Assembly (NCBI RefSeq): GCF_008704935.1
Contig: NZ_CP023692.1
Location: forward strand, 4,927,001-4,991,000
Source: Streptomyces vinaceus
GTDB taxonomy: Bacteria; Actinomycetota; Actinomycetes; Streptomycetales; Streptomycetaceae
Direction of reading: 5' to 3'
DNA length: 64,000 bases
In this document: positions 17,278 through 24,811 of the stretch, one piece after another
Numbering within the stretch: the stretch's first letter is position 1
Layout of the letters: each line of letters starts with the position of its first letter
Notes under the pieces: model-generated
The model's database searches: none
What the model saw: only the letters and a program-made list of their open reading frames with translations
What the model was told of the DNA's origin: nothing
Program-made: the position numbers and the translations under genes

Positions 17278-17700
17278 ATGCGCAGCCAGTTCGGCCAGAT
17301 CCTCCGCTTCGGCCTCGTCGGAGCCGTCAACACCGGCACCTTCTTCGTCATCTACCTGCTGCTGCACCCGTGGATGCCGTACTTCCTCGCCTACACGCTC
17401 GCGTTCCTGCTGGCGATGGTCGGCTCGTTCTTCATGAACACGTACTTCACCTACCGGACCAAGCCCACCTGGAAGAAGTTCCTCCTCTTCCCGCTGACCA
17501 ACATCACGAACTACGTGATCCAGTCCGTCGGGCTCTACGCCCTGGTGACCTGGGCCGGACTCGACACCCGGATCGCCCCGCTCGTCGCCGCGATCGTGGC
17601 CATCCCCTTCACCTACCTGCTCTCGCGCAAGATCCTCGTTCCGGGCGCCGCGGCCGCGGCCGAGGACCCCGAGCCGGCCCGCAGCGGCTCCGGGGCCTGA
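17278..17700 (+). CDS. GtrA-like membrane protein (putative lipid-linked sugar flippase)
   Basis: 140 residues with four predicted transmembrane helices. The start RFGLVGAVNTGTFFVIY and the NTYFTYR and PFTYLLSRKI segments are typical of the GtrA family. GtrA proteins are thought to move undecaprenyl-phosphate-linked sugars across the membrane for transfer to surface polymers. Placement directly after the GtrB-like transferase makes a functional pair very likely. No extracytoplasmic GtrC-like transferase is visible next to it. Confidence 0.88.
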   Translation: MRSQFGQILRFGLVGAVNTGTFFVIYLLLHPWMPYFLAYTLAFLLAMVGSFFMNTYFTYRTKPTWKKFLLFPLTNITNYVIQSVGLYALVTWAGLDTRIAPLVAAIVAIPFTYLLSRKILVPGAAAAAEDPEPARSGSGA

Positions 17701-17789
17701 GTCCACCGGCTGAAACCCCTGCGCGGGCGCGGCGCACCACCCCGTAGATTGAGGTGGCAGACGTACCGGCAAGGGGCAAGGGGACAGAC

Positions 17790-18917
17790 GTGTCAGCGGC
17801 TAGGCAAGGTGTCGTGGACGCCCGCAGGATCGTGGTCAAGGTCGGCTCCTCCTCCCTGACCACCGCGGCGGGCGGACTCGACGCCGACCGGGTGGACGCC
17901 CTGGTCGACGTACTGGCCAAGGCCCGCAGCGGCGGCGAGAAGGAGATCGTCCTCGTCTCCAGCGGGGCCATCGCCGCCGGACTCTCCCCGCTCGGCCTGC
18001 GCCGCCGCCCGACCGACCTGGCCCGGCAGCAGGCCGCCGCCAGCGTCGGCCAGGGCCTGCTGGTCGCCCGGTACACCGCCTCCTTCGCCCGGTACGGGAT
18101 CCGCGTCGGGCAGGTGCTGCTGACCGGCGACGACACCAGCCGCCGGGCCCACTACCGCAACGCGTACCGCACCCTCGACCAGCTCCTGGCCATGGGCGCC
18201 CTGCCGGTGGTCAACGAGAACGACACCGTCGCCACGGACGAGATCCGCTTCGGCGACAACGACCGGCTCGCCGCCCTCGTCGCCCACCTGGTCCGCGCCG
18301 ACCTCCTCGTTCTCCTGTCCGATGTGGACGGCCTCTACGACGGGGACCCCTCGCAGCCCGGCACCACCCGCATCGACGAGGTGCGCGGCCCCGAGGACAT
18401 CGCGCACGTCTCGATCGGCAGCGCCGGCAAGGCGGGCGTCGGCACCGGCGGCATGGTCACCAAGGTCGAGGCGGCGCGGATCGCGGCCGCGGCCGGCATC
18501 CCGGTCGTCCTCACCTCGGCGAGCCAGGCGGCCGACGCCCTCGCGGGCCGGCTCACCGGTACGCACTTCCACGCCACGGGCCGCCGGTCGGCGGACCGGC
18601 TGCTCTGGCTCCAGCACGCCTCGACCCCGCAGGGGCACCTCGTCCTGGACGAGGGCGCCGTACGGGCCGTCACCGAGCGCGGCAGCTCCCTGCTGCCCGC
18701 CGGGATCGCGGCCGTCGAGGGAGAGTTCGTCGCCGGCGACCCGGTGGAGCTGCGCGGGCCCGACGGCCGCGCCGTGGCCCGCGGGCTGGTGAACTTCGAC
18801 GCGAAGGAACTCCCGCAGCTGCTCGGCCGCTCCACCCGGGAGCTGGCGAAGGAACTCGGCCCCGAGTACGAGCGCGAGGTCGTACACCGCGACGATCTGG
18901 TCCTGCTGGAGGGCTGA
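17790..18917 (+). CDS. proB: Glutamate 5-kinase
   Basis: 375 residues from GTG 17790, chosen because AAGGGGA precedes it; an in-frame GTG at 17754 has no such site. It is the first step of proline synthesis, phosphorylating glutamate. The amino-acid kinase domain (about 1-255) shows VVKVGSSSLTT, VSSGAIAAGL and NENDTVATDEIRFGDND; a C-terminal PUA domain follows (about 275-365). The proA gene lies downstream after one small conserved gene, so the pathway is clustered but not contiguous. Confidence 0.95.
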   Translation: MSAARQGVVDARRIVVKVGSSSLTTAAGGLDADRVDALVDVLAKARSGGEKEIVLVSSGAIAAGLSPLGLRRRPTDLARQQAAASVGQGLLVARYTASFARYGIRVGQVLLTGDDTSRRAHYRNAYRTLDQLLAMGALPVVNENDTVATDEIRFGDNDRLAALVAHLVRADLLVLLSDVDGLYDGDPSQPGTTRIDEVRGPEDIAHVSIGSAGKAGVGTGGMVTKVEAARIAAAAGIPVVLTSASQAADALAGRLTGTHFHATGRRSADRLLWLQHASTPQGHLVLDEGAVRAVTERGSSLLPAGIAAVEGEFVAGDPVELRGPDGRAVARGLVNFDAKELPQLLGRSTRELAKELGPEYEREVVHRDDLVLLEG

Positions 18918-18978
18918 GGTTCGGTAAAACCGCCGCGCGGCGGCCCGGGGACTGGTCAACTGTGAGGGGCGGACAGGC

Positions 18979-19425
18979 ATGTCGCAGACAGGAGGCGGGC
19001 TGGTGAGACGAGCGCTGACCAGCATCAGCGGCGGCGGGGACGGCGAGCACGGCGACCACGACGACCACGACGACCACGGCGAAGCCTCCCGCCTGTGGCA
19101 CGTCACCCTCAGCGTCTCCGGCAAGCCGGCGCCGCTGTCGGAGGTCCGGCGCGGCCTGGAGCAGCTGGCGCACGACCACCCCTTCCTGCTGACCAGCCGG
19201 TACGCCGAGGACCACGCGGAGATCCGGTACTGGGAGGAGGCCCGCGACCTGCACGACGCCGCGGCCGTCGCCCTGCGCCTGTGGGGGGAGCACCGCTCCT
19301 CGGCGCAGCTCCCGCCGTGGGAGATCGTCGGCCTGGAGGTCATCGACCGCGCGACCTACCACCTCCGGGTCGCGGAGGGCTACGGCCCGCCCCCGGCCCA
19401 CCCGGTCGGCGTGCACCCCTACTAG
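18979..19425 (+). CDS. Conserved hypothetical protein between proB and proA
   Basis: 148 residues. The first 35 are glycine-rich and include a His/Asp run (HGDHDDHDDHG) that could bind metal. The rest is a compact alpha/beta domain containing RLWHVTLSVSGKP, a helix EVRRGLEQLAHDHPFLL and a final GVHPY. I recognise it as a small protein commonly found at this site in actinobacteria but know of no assigned function. The distance to proA (182 bases) suggests separate promoters. Confidence 0.75.
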   Translation: MSQTGGGLVRRALTSISGGGDGEHGDHDDHDDHGEASRLWHVTLSVSGKPAPLSEVRRGLEQLAHDHPFLLTSRYAEDHAEIRYWEEARDLHDAAAVALRLWGEHRSSAQLPPWEIVGLEVIDRATYHLRVAEGYGPPPAHPVGVHPY

Positions 19426-19607
19426 ACGCGGCCCGCGCACCGCTTCGCGGGCTTCGGCCCGCTGCACCGGACTCCGTCCGCCGGGGCCGGGCCCGTCCTC
19501 CCCCGACGCGCGCCTCGGCCGCAGGCGGCCTCCCCGGCCCGGGCCGGGCGTCTCGCGGGGTGGAAGGCACCGCCGGAGGCGGCGGACCGGGGACTACCCT
19601 GGGCGGC

Positions 19608-20885
19608 ATGACCTCGCTCGACGCCCCCGTCTCGCCCGTGACCGCCACCGCGCAAGCCGCCCGCACCGCCGCCGCGGCCATCGCCCCCCTCCCGCGGTCC
19701 GCCAAGGACGCCGCCCTGCTGGCCGTCGCGGACGCGCTGGTGGCCCGTACGGCCGAGATCGTCGAGGCCAACGCCGCGGACATCGCCAAGGCCCGCGAGG
19801 CCGGCACCAGCGAGACCGTCATCGACCGCCTCACCCTCACCCCCGAGCGCGTCGCGGCCATCGCCTCCGACGTCCGGGACGTCGCCGCCCTCCCCGACCC
19901 CGTCGGCGAGGTCGTCCGCGGCTCGACCCTCCCCAACGGCATCGACCTGCGCCAGATCCGCGTCCCGCTCGGCGTCGTCGGCATCATCTACGAGGCCCGC
20001 CCCAACGTCACCGTCGACGCCGCCGCCCTCTGCCTCAAGTCCGGCAACGCGGTCCTGCTGCGCGGCAGCTCCTCCGCGTACGCCTCCAACACGGCCCTCG
20101 TCGCGATCCTGCGCGACGCCGTCGAGAGCGCCGGCCTGCCCGCGGACGCGATCCAGCTCGTCCCCGGCGAGTCCCGCGACTCCGTCCGCGAGCTGATGCG
20201 CGCCCGAGGCCTCGTCGACGTGCTCATCCCGCGCGGCGGCGCCTCGCTCATCAAGACCGTCGTCGAGGAGTCCATCGTCCCGGTCATCGAGACCGGTACC
20301 GGCAACTGCCACGTCTACGTCGACGCCCAGGCCGACCTCGGCATGGCCGTGGACATCCTCGTCAACTCCAAGGCCCAGCGGCCCTCCGTCTGCAACTCCG
20401 CCGAAACCCTCCTCGTCCACCGGGACATCGCCGACGCGTTCCTGCCGCGCGCCCTCGACGCCCTCGCCGAGGCCGGCGTGACCGTCCACGGCGACGACCG
20501 GGTCCTCGCGGCCGCCGAGCACTCCAAGGTCACCGCGCTGCCCGCCACGGACGAGGACTGGGCCGCGGAGTACCTCTCGTACGACATCGCCGCCGGGGTC
20601 GTGGACTCCCTCGACGACGCCGTCGCCCACATCCGCCGCTGGACCTCCGGCCACACCGAGGCCATCGTCACCACCTCGCAGGCCGCCGCTCGCCGCTTCA
20701 CCCAGCTGGTCGACTCGACCACGGTCGCCGTGAACGCGTCCACCCGGTTCACCGACGGTGGCCAGTTCGGCTTCGGCGCAGAGATCGGGATCTCCACCCA
20801 GAAGCTGCACGCCCGGGGCCCGATGGGCCTTCCGGAGCTCACCTCCACCAAGTACATCGTCACGGGCGACGGTCACGTCCGGTAG
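19608..20885 (+). CDS. proA: Glutamate-5-semialdehyde dehydrogenase (gamma-glutamyl phosphate reductase)
   Basis: 425 residues. It reduces gamma-glutamyl phosphate with NADPH, the second step of proline synthesis. ALDH-superfamily features include GVVGIIYEARPNVTVDAA, the LKSGNAVLLRGSS segment, ETGTGNCHVYVD and the catalytic Cys in RPSVCNSAETLLVH. The C-terminus has FTDGGQFGFGAEIGIST. TACCCT (19595-19600) lies 7 bases before the ATG and there is no clear ribosome binding site, consistent with a leaderless transcript. Confidence 0.96.
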   Translation: MTSLDAPVSPVTATAQAARTAAAAIAPLPRSAKDAALLAVADALVARTAEIVEANAADIAKAREAGTSETVIDRLTLTPERVAAIASDVRDVAALPDPVGEVVRGSTLPNGIDLRQIRVPLGVVGIIYEARPNVTVDAAALCLKSGNAVLLRGSSSAYASNTALVAILRDAVESAGLPADAIQLVPGESRDSVRELMRARGLVDVLIPRGGASLIKTVVEESIVPVIETGTGNCHVYVDAQADLGMAVDILVNSKAQRPSVCNSAETLLVHRDIADAFLPRALDALAEAGVTVHGDDRVLAAAEHSKVTALPATDEDWAAEYLSYDIAAGVVDSLDDAVAHIRRWTSGHTEAIVTTSQAAARRFTQLVDSTTVAVNASTRFTDGGQFGFGAEIGISTQKLHARGPMGLPELTSTKYIVTGDGHVR

Positions 20886-20962
20886 TCGGACCCCGCACAC
20901 CGGGTGGCCGGATTTCGGCTTACACCCTGCCCAAAGCACCGCCCCCGGTCTAGGCTGGTGCT

Positions 20963-21511
20963 GTGCCGGACGACGTGGGGGGCAAGTTCCCGGACGACGG
21001 GGAGCCCGACAACGACGACCGCGGAGGCGCGGATCAGGACTTCGCCTCCGTGGTGTTCGACGAGGACTTCGTCCGGAGCGCCGAGATCCATGAACCGAGC
21101 GCCGCGGAGCGCCAGCGCGCCGCCGACCGGGCCCGCGCGGAGGCGGAAGCCGCCCGCGCCGTCGCCGGCGGCTGGACCTCCGACGACGACTACGACGGCT
21201 ACGGCTACGGCCGCCCCGACGGGTACGCCCTCGACGAACCCGGCTGGGACCACGCCTCCGGCTACACGGACGGCCCGTACGGGGCCTACGGCGGCTCCCT
21301 GCGGCCCTACCGGGGACGCTCGCCCTGGCTGCGCCCGGTCGCCTGGGTGCTCGCCTTCGTGATGGGCCTCGGCATGGTCGCCCTGGCCTTCAGCGCCGTC
21401 TACCGCAGTGCGTCGAGCGACGCGGACCACGCGCCCGCGCCCGCCACCACCCCGCTCACCGAAGTCACCGGCGCCGGAGCGTTTACGTACCCCGTCGCCC
21501 GCCAACCCTGA
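20963..21511 (+). CDS. Membrane protein with N-terminal VVFDEDFVR motif (SCO2584-like by position)
   Basis: 182 residues from GTG 20963. The N-terminal acidic region contains SVVFDEDFVRSA (about residues 29-40), followed by an Ala/Arg helix, a Gly/Tyr/Asp-rich linker, one transmembrane helix (about 130-150) and a short extracytoplasmic tail. The next gene shares the same motif. In S. coelicolor the genes after proA include SCO2584, linked to spore-wall synthesis; correspondence is inferred from order and the motif, not from a search. TAGGCT (20951-20956) sits 6 bases before the start, suggesting a leaderless mRNA. Confidence 0.75.
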   Translation: MPDDVGGKFPDDGEPDNDDRGGADQDFASVVFDEDFVRSAEIHEPSAAERQRAADRARAEAEAARAVAGGWTSDDDYDGYGYGRPDGYALDEPGWDHASGYTDGPYGAYGGSLRPYRGRSPWLRPVAWVLAFVMGLGMVALAFSAVYRSASSDADHAPAPATTPLTEVTGAGAFTYPVARQP

Positions 21512-21580
21512 AGGTACGACCCCACTCGCGTTCACCGGAGCTTGGGGGCTTCTCTGAAGCGGGGACAGCGGGGAGAAGCA

Positions 21581-22729
21581 ATGGCCGTACCAGGAGATCC
21601 ACCCGACGGCACCCCCGAGGGCATCGGCGGGGGTGACGAGGAATTCCGGTCGGACGAGTACCGGTCGGTGGTGTTCGACGAGGACTTCGTCCGGGCTGCC
21701 CGGCTCCAGGAGTTCTCCGCCCAGGAGCGCATGGGCGAACACGCGCGCGCCGTGCGCAGCCGGTCCATCTGGTCCGGCGCCGGCTCCTCCGGGCCCCGCA
21801 CCGGCACGCCCGGCCGCGGCGCCCGCCAGGGCATGGTGCTCGTGCTGCTCATCGCCGTGGCCTTCGCCGCGGCCGTCTACATGGGGCTGAGCAACCCGGC
21901 CCCGGCCCCGCCCGTCGGCCGCACCGAGCAGCTGGCCAGCACGATCGTGCCGCTCGCGCCCACCGCGGCCGTGCCCGGCGGACGCCCCGCCGACCTGTAC
22001 GAGAACAGCCCGGCGTCCGATTACCGCGTCGGGGCGGCCGGGATCAGCCTGCCCGGCGCGCGCCGCACCCACCACTTCACCGAAGGCCAGGTCGTCACCG
22101 CGCTGTCCATCGCCAAGGACTACCTGGTGCAGTCCTCGCTGGACCCCGACGTGCTGGCAGGCGCCGCGACCCGGCCCGTGCGGGTCCTGCTCGACCCCGA
22201 CCAGCTGGACCAGTTCGACCGCAGCATGGCCTCGCCCTCCGGCGACGGGCGGCACGCCGCCACCGGCTGGCTGGTCCGCTTCGACCCGGGCACGGCCGTC
22301 GTGGCCGACACGCGGGTCCGGGTCAGCGGGACCCTCGCCATCGACGAGGTCTCGGCGGACGCCCTCGAAGTGATCACCGACCACACCTTCGTGTACGCCG
22401 TGCGCCCCGCCACCGGATCCCCGGCGGCCGCCGAGGGCGCCTCGCTCTTCACCGTCCGGCGGGAGCTGAAGCTGCGCTTCGACCGGGAGGACCTCGTGGC
22501 CCGACGGGCGGAGCTGGTCACCGCCTACGTGATGGCCGGGCCGCAGGACTGCTCCGACGAGCCGGCCGGGGGCTTCCGCCCCGTCCTGGCCGGGGCCGGG
22601 CCGACCACGGTCGGACCGGCCGCGAGCGATCCGTACGCCAGCGGCACTCCGAGGCGCACCGCCGGGCTGTGCGGCGTGCTGGCGCCGCCCACGCCCGCCG
22701 GGACGGCTCCCGTCAGCCCTGCTCCGTAG
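21581..22729 (+). CDS. Membrane protein with VVFDEDFVR motif (SCO2583-like by position)
   Basis: 382 residues from ATG 21581, preceded by GGGAGA. The cytoplasmic N-terminus carries RSVVFDEDFVRAARLQEFSAQER, like the upstream gene. One transmembrane helix (about 87-105) follows, then an extracytoplasmic domain of about 270 residues containing two Cys (QDCSDE, GLCGVL) near the end that could form a disulfide. No enzymatic motif is recognised. It may be a cell-envelope partner of the preceding protein. Its last 17 bases overlap the end of the convergent M48 gene. Confidence 0.75.
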   Translation: MAVPGDPPDGTPEGIGGGDEEFRSDEYRSVVFDEDFVRAARLQEFSAQERMGEHARAVRSRSIWSGAGSSGPRTGTPGRGARQGMVLVLLIAVAFAAAVYMGLSNPAPAPPVGRTEQLASTIVPLAPTAAVPGGRPADLYENSPASDYRVGAAGISLPGARRTHHFTEGQVVTALSIAKDYLVQSSLDPDVLAGAATRPVRVLLDPDQLDQFDRSMASPSGDGRHAATGWLVRFDPGTAVVADTRVRVSGTLAIDEVSADALEVITDHTFVYAVRPATGSPAAAEGASLFTVRRELKLRFDREDLVARRAELVTAYVMAGPQDCSDEPAGGFRPVLAGAGPTTVGPAASDPYASGTPRRTAGLCGVLAPPTPAGTAPVSPAP

Positions 22730-23792
22730 CCCCGCCCTTGGCCCCGCCGTTCGGGGCGGAGCCCCCTCCGGCCGCACCGGTGAACTTGTCGCGCAGCTTG
22801 CCGCCGACATCGGCCGCGCCGCCCGCGATGTCGCCGACCAGCTTGAACAGCGGATCCTTGCTGCTGCGCACCGCGTCCGCGTAGTGCGAGGCCGACTCGC
22901 GGAAGGAGTCCGACACCGAGGTGTCCTTGTCCTCCTCGCGCCGCGGGTAGTGGCCGTCCATGATCCGCTGGTAGTCCCGGTTCTGGGACCACTTCTTCAG
23001 CTCGGCCGCCCGGACGGTCGCGAAGGGGTGCGTCCGCGGCAGCATGTTGAGGATCTTCAGGACGGAGTCGCGCAGATCGCCGCTGGACTCGTACTCCTCG
23101 GCCTGGGCCAGGAAGGAGTCCACGTTCATCTCGTGGAGGTGGTTGCCGCCCGCGAGCTTCATCAGGCCCCTCATCGACGCGTTCACGTCCTGCCCGACCA
23201 GCAGCCCGGCCCGGTCCGCCGACAACTCCGACTTGCGGAACCACTCCCGCAGCGCGGTCACGATCGTCATGATCGCCACATTGCCCAGCGGGATCCACGC
23301 CACCTTCAGCGCCAGGCCCGTCAGGAACAGCAGGACCGTGCGGTACACCGCGTGCCCCGACAGCGCGTGGCCCACCTCGTGGCCCACGACCGCCCGCATC
23401 TCCTCCTCGTCGAGCAGCTCGACCAGGCCCGTCGTCACCACGATGATCGGCTCGTCCAGCCCGATGCACATCGCGTTCGGCTTCGGGTCCTGCTGCACGT
23501 ACATCTGCGGGACCTTCTCCAGGTCCAGGATGTAGCAGGCGTCGCGGAGCATCTCGTACAGGTGCGGGAACTGGGTCTCGCCCACCCGGACCGAATCCGA
23601 CAGGAAGAGCAGCCGCAGACTGCGCTCGGGGAGCAGCCCGCTCAGGGCCTTGAACACGGTGTCGAACCCGCTCAGCTTGCGCAGCGCCACCAGCGCCGAG
23701 CGGTCCGCCGGGTGCTCGTACGCGCGCGAGGAAATACCGGGGAACCTCCTGCGGTCCCTCGCCGGCACCTTCTCGAACCCGGTCTCCTTCAT
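22713..23792 (-). CDS. M48 family zinc metallopeptidase
   Basis: 359 residues from ATG 23792, chosen for the GGAGGGCG site just upstream. The zinc motif HEVGH is in AVVGHEVGHALSGH, with the third ligand probably in SELSADRAG. The hydrophobic segment after HEVGH (TVLLFLTGLALKVAWIPLGNVAIM) suggests membrane insertion as in HtpX-type proteases. The C-terminal tail is Gly-rich and low complexity. It is likely a membrane-protein quality-control protease; its substrate is unknown. It converges on the SCO2583-like gene with overlapping ends. Confidence 0.87.
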   Translation of the reverse strand: MKETGFEKVPARDRRRFPGISSRAYEHPADRSALVALRKLSGFDTVFKALSGLLPERSLRLLFLSDSVRVGETQFPHLYEMLRDACYILDLEKVPQMYVQQDPKPNAMCIGLDEPIIVVTTGLVELLDEEEMRAVVGHEVGHALSGHAVYRTVLLFLTGLALKVAWIPLGNVAIMTIVTALREWFRKSELSADRAGLLVGQDVNASMRGLMKLAGGNHLHEMNVDSFLAQAEEYESSGDLRDSVLKILNMLPRTHPFATVRAAELKKWSQNRDYQRIMDGHYPRREEDKDTSVSDSFRESASHYADAVRSSKDPLFKLVGDIAGGAADVGGKLRDKFTGAAGGGSAPNGGAKGGATEQG

Positions 23793-23933
23793 GACGCCCT
23801 CCCCCTTGATCGGCCTGAGTGCTCCTGCGTCTATCCTCTCCAACGCCTGAGTCGGCGTGAGCGTGCCCCAGGCCCCCGCATACGATGTGAGCGAAGTCTC
23901 CGCCCGCTCCCCGACTCGATAGGTACCTGCCTG

Positions 23934-24101
23934 ATGAGCCTCTCCTCCACCGCCCACAACCTGGTCGTTCTCGCGTCGGAGGGCGCCGAGCAGCACGGCG
24001 GCAACCACGACAGCCTGAACCCGTACCTGACCGGCGGCGGCGCGCTGTTCATCCTGCTCCTGATGCTCTGGGTGACCACGCGCCTGAACCGCGACCGCTG
24101 A
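23934..24101 (+). CDS. Small single-helix membrane protein
   Basis: 55 residues. A short N-terminus with EQHGGNHDSLNPYLTGGG is followed by a hydrophobic helix (ALFILLLMLWVTTRL) and a basic end NRDR, giving an N-out/C-in topology by the positive-inside rule. TACGAT at about 23880 may be its -10 element. It lies 68 bases upstream of nadD and is divergent from the M48 gene. Such small membrane proteins next to nadD recur in Streptomyces as I remember it; the function is unknown. Confidence 0.7.
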   Translation: MSLSSTAHNLVVLASEGAEQHGGNHDSLNPYLTGGGALFILLLMLWVTTRLNRDR

Positions 24102-24169
24102 TCCCGGCGTCGCGCGCACGCCCGCATGCGGGTCCGCACCGCTCCGCCGGGCCAGTAGGCTCTGCGCTC

Positions 24170-24787
24170 ATGGGAGAGCAGGAGATGCCTACCGGCCCGG
24201 TCAAGCGCCGGCTCGGCGTGATGGGCGGGACATTCGACCCGATCCACCACGGACACCTGGTGGCGGCCAGTGAAGTCGCCGCGCTGTTCCACCTCGACGA
24301 GGTGGTGTTCGTGCCCACCGGCCAGCCGTGGCAGAAGTCGCAGCGCGCCGTGTCCCCCGCCGAGGACCGCTATCTGATGACGGTCATCGCGACGGCCTCG
24401 AACCCGCAGTTCTCGGTGAGCCGCATCGACATCGACCGCGGCGGGCCGACGTACACGATCGACACGCTGCGTGATCTGAGCGCCCTCAACGAGGACGCCG
24501 ACCTGTTCTTCATCACCGGTGCCGACGCCCTCGCCCAGATCCTGACCTGGCGCAACGCCGACGAGCTCTTCTCGCTCGCGCACTTCATCGGGGTCACCCG
24601 GCCGGGCCACGTGCTCACCGACGACGGTCTCCCCGAGGACGGGGTCTCCCTGGTGCAGGTGCCCGCGCTGGCGATCTCGTCCACGGACTGCCGCGCCCGG
24701 GTGGCCCAGGGGGATCCTGTCTGGTATCTGGTGCCCGACGGTGTGGTGCGCTACATCGACAAGCGTGAGCTGTACCGGGGAGCCTGA
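24170..24787 (+). CDS. nadD: Nicotinate-nucleotide adenylyltransferase
   Basis: 205 residues from ATG 24170; an in-frame ATG at 24185 (MPTGPV) is also preceded by GGGAG. It makes deamido-NAD from nicotinate mononucleotide and ATP. The nucleotidyltransferase signature GGTFDPIHHGHL, the FVPTGQPWQK segment and the C-terminal ISSTDCRARV (the ISST/SxR motif) are all present. TAGGCT at 24156-24161 is 8 bases from the ATG, favouring leaderless initiation at 24170. It is followed by the LCP-like gene and rsfS, a common actinobacterial order. Confidence 0.95.
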   Translation: MGEQEMPTGPVKRRLGVMGGTFDPIHHGHLVAASEVAALFHLDEVVFVPTGQPWQKSQRAVSPAEDRYLMTVIATASNPQFSVSRIDIDRGGPTYTIDTLRDLSALNEDADLFFITGADALAQILTWRNADELFSLAHFIGVTRPGHVLTDDGLPEDGVSLVQVPALAISSTDCRARVAQGDPVWYLVPDGVVRYIDKRELYRGA

Positions 24788-24811
24788 GCTTCCGGAGAGA
24801 GGGGCCCCGCG

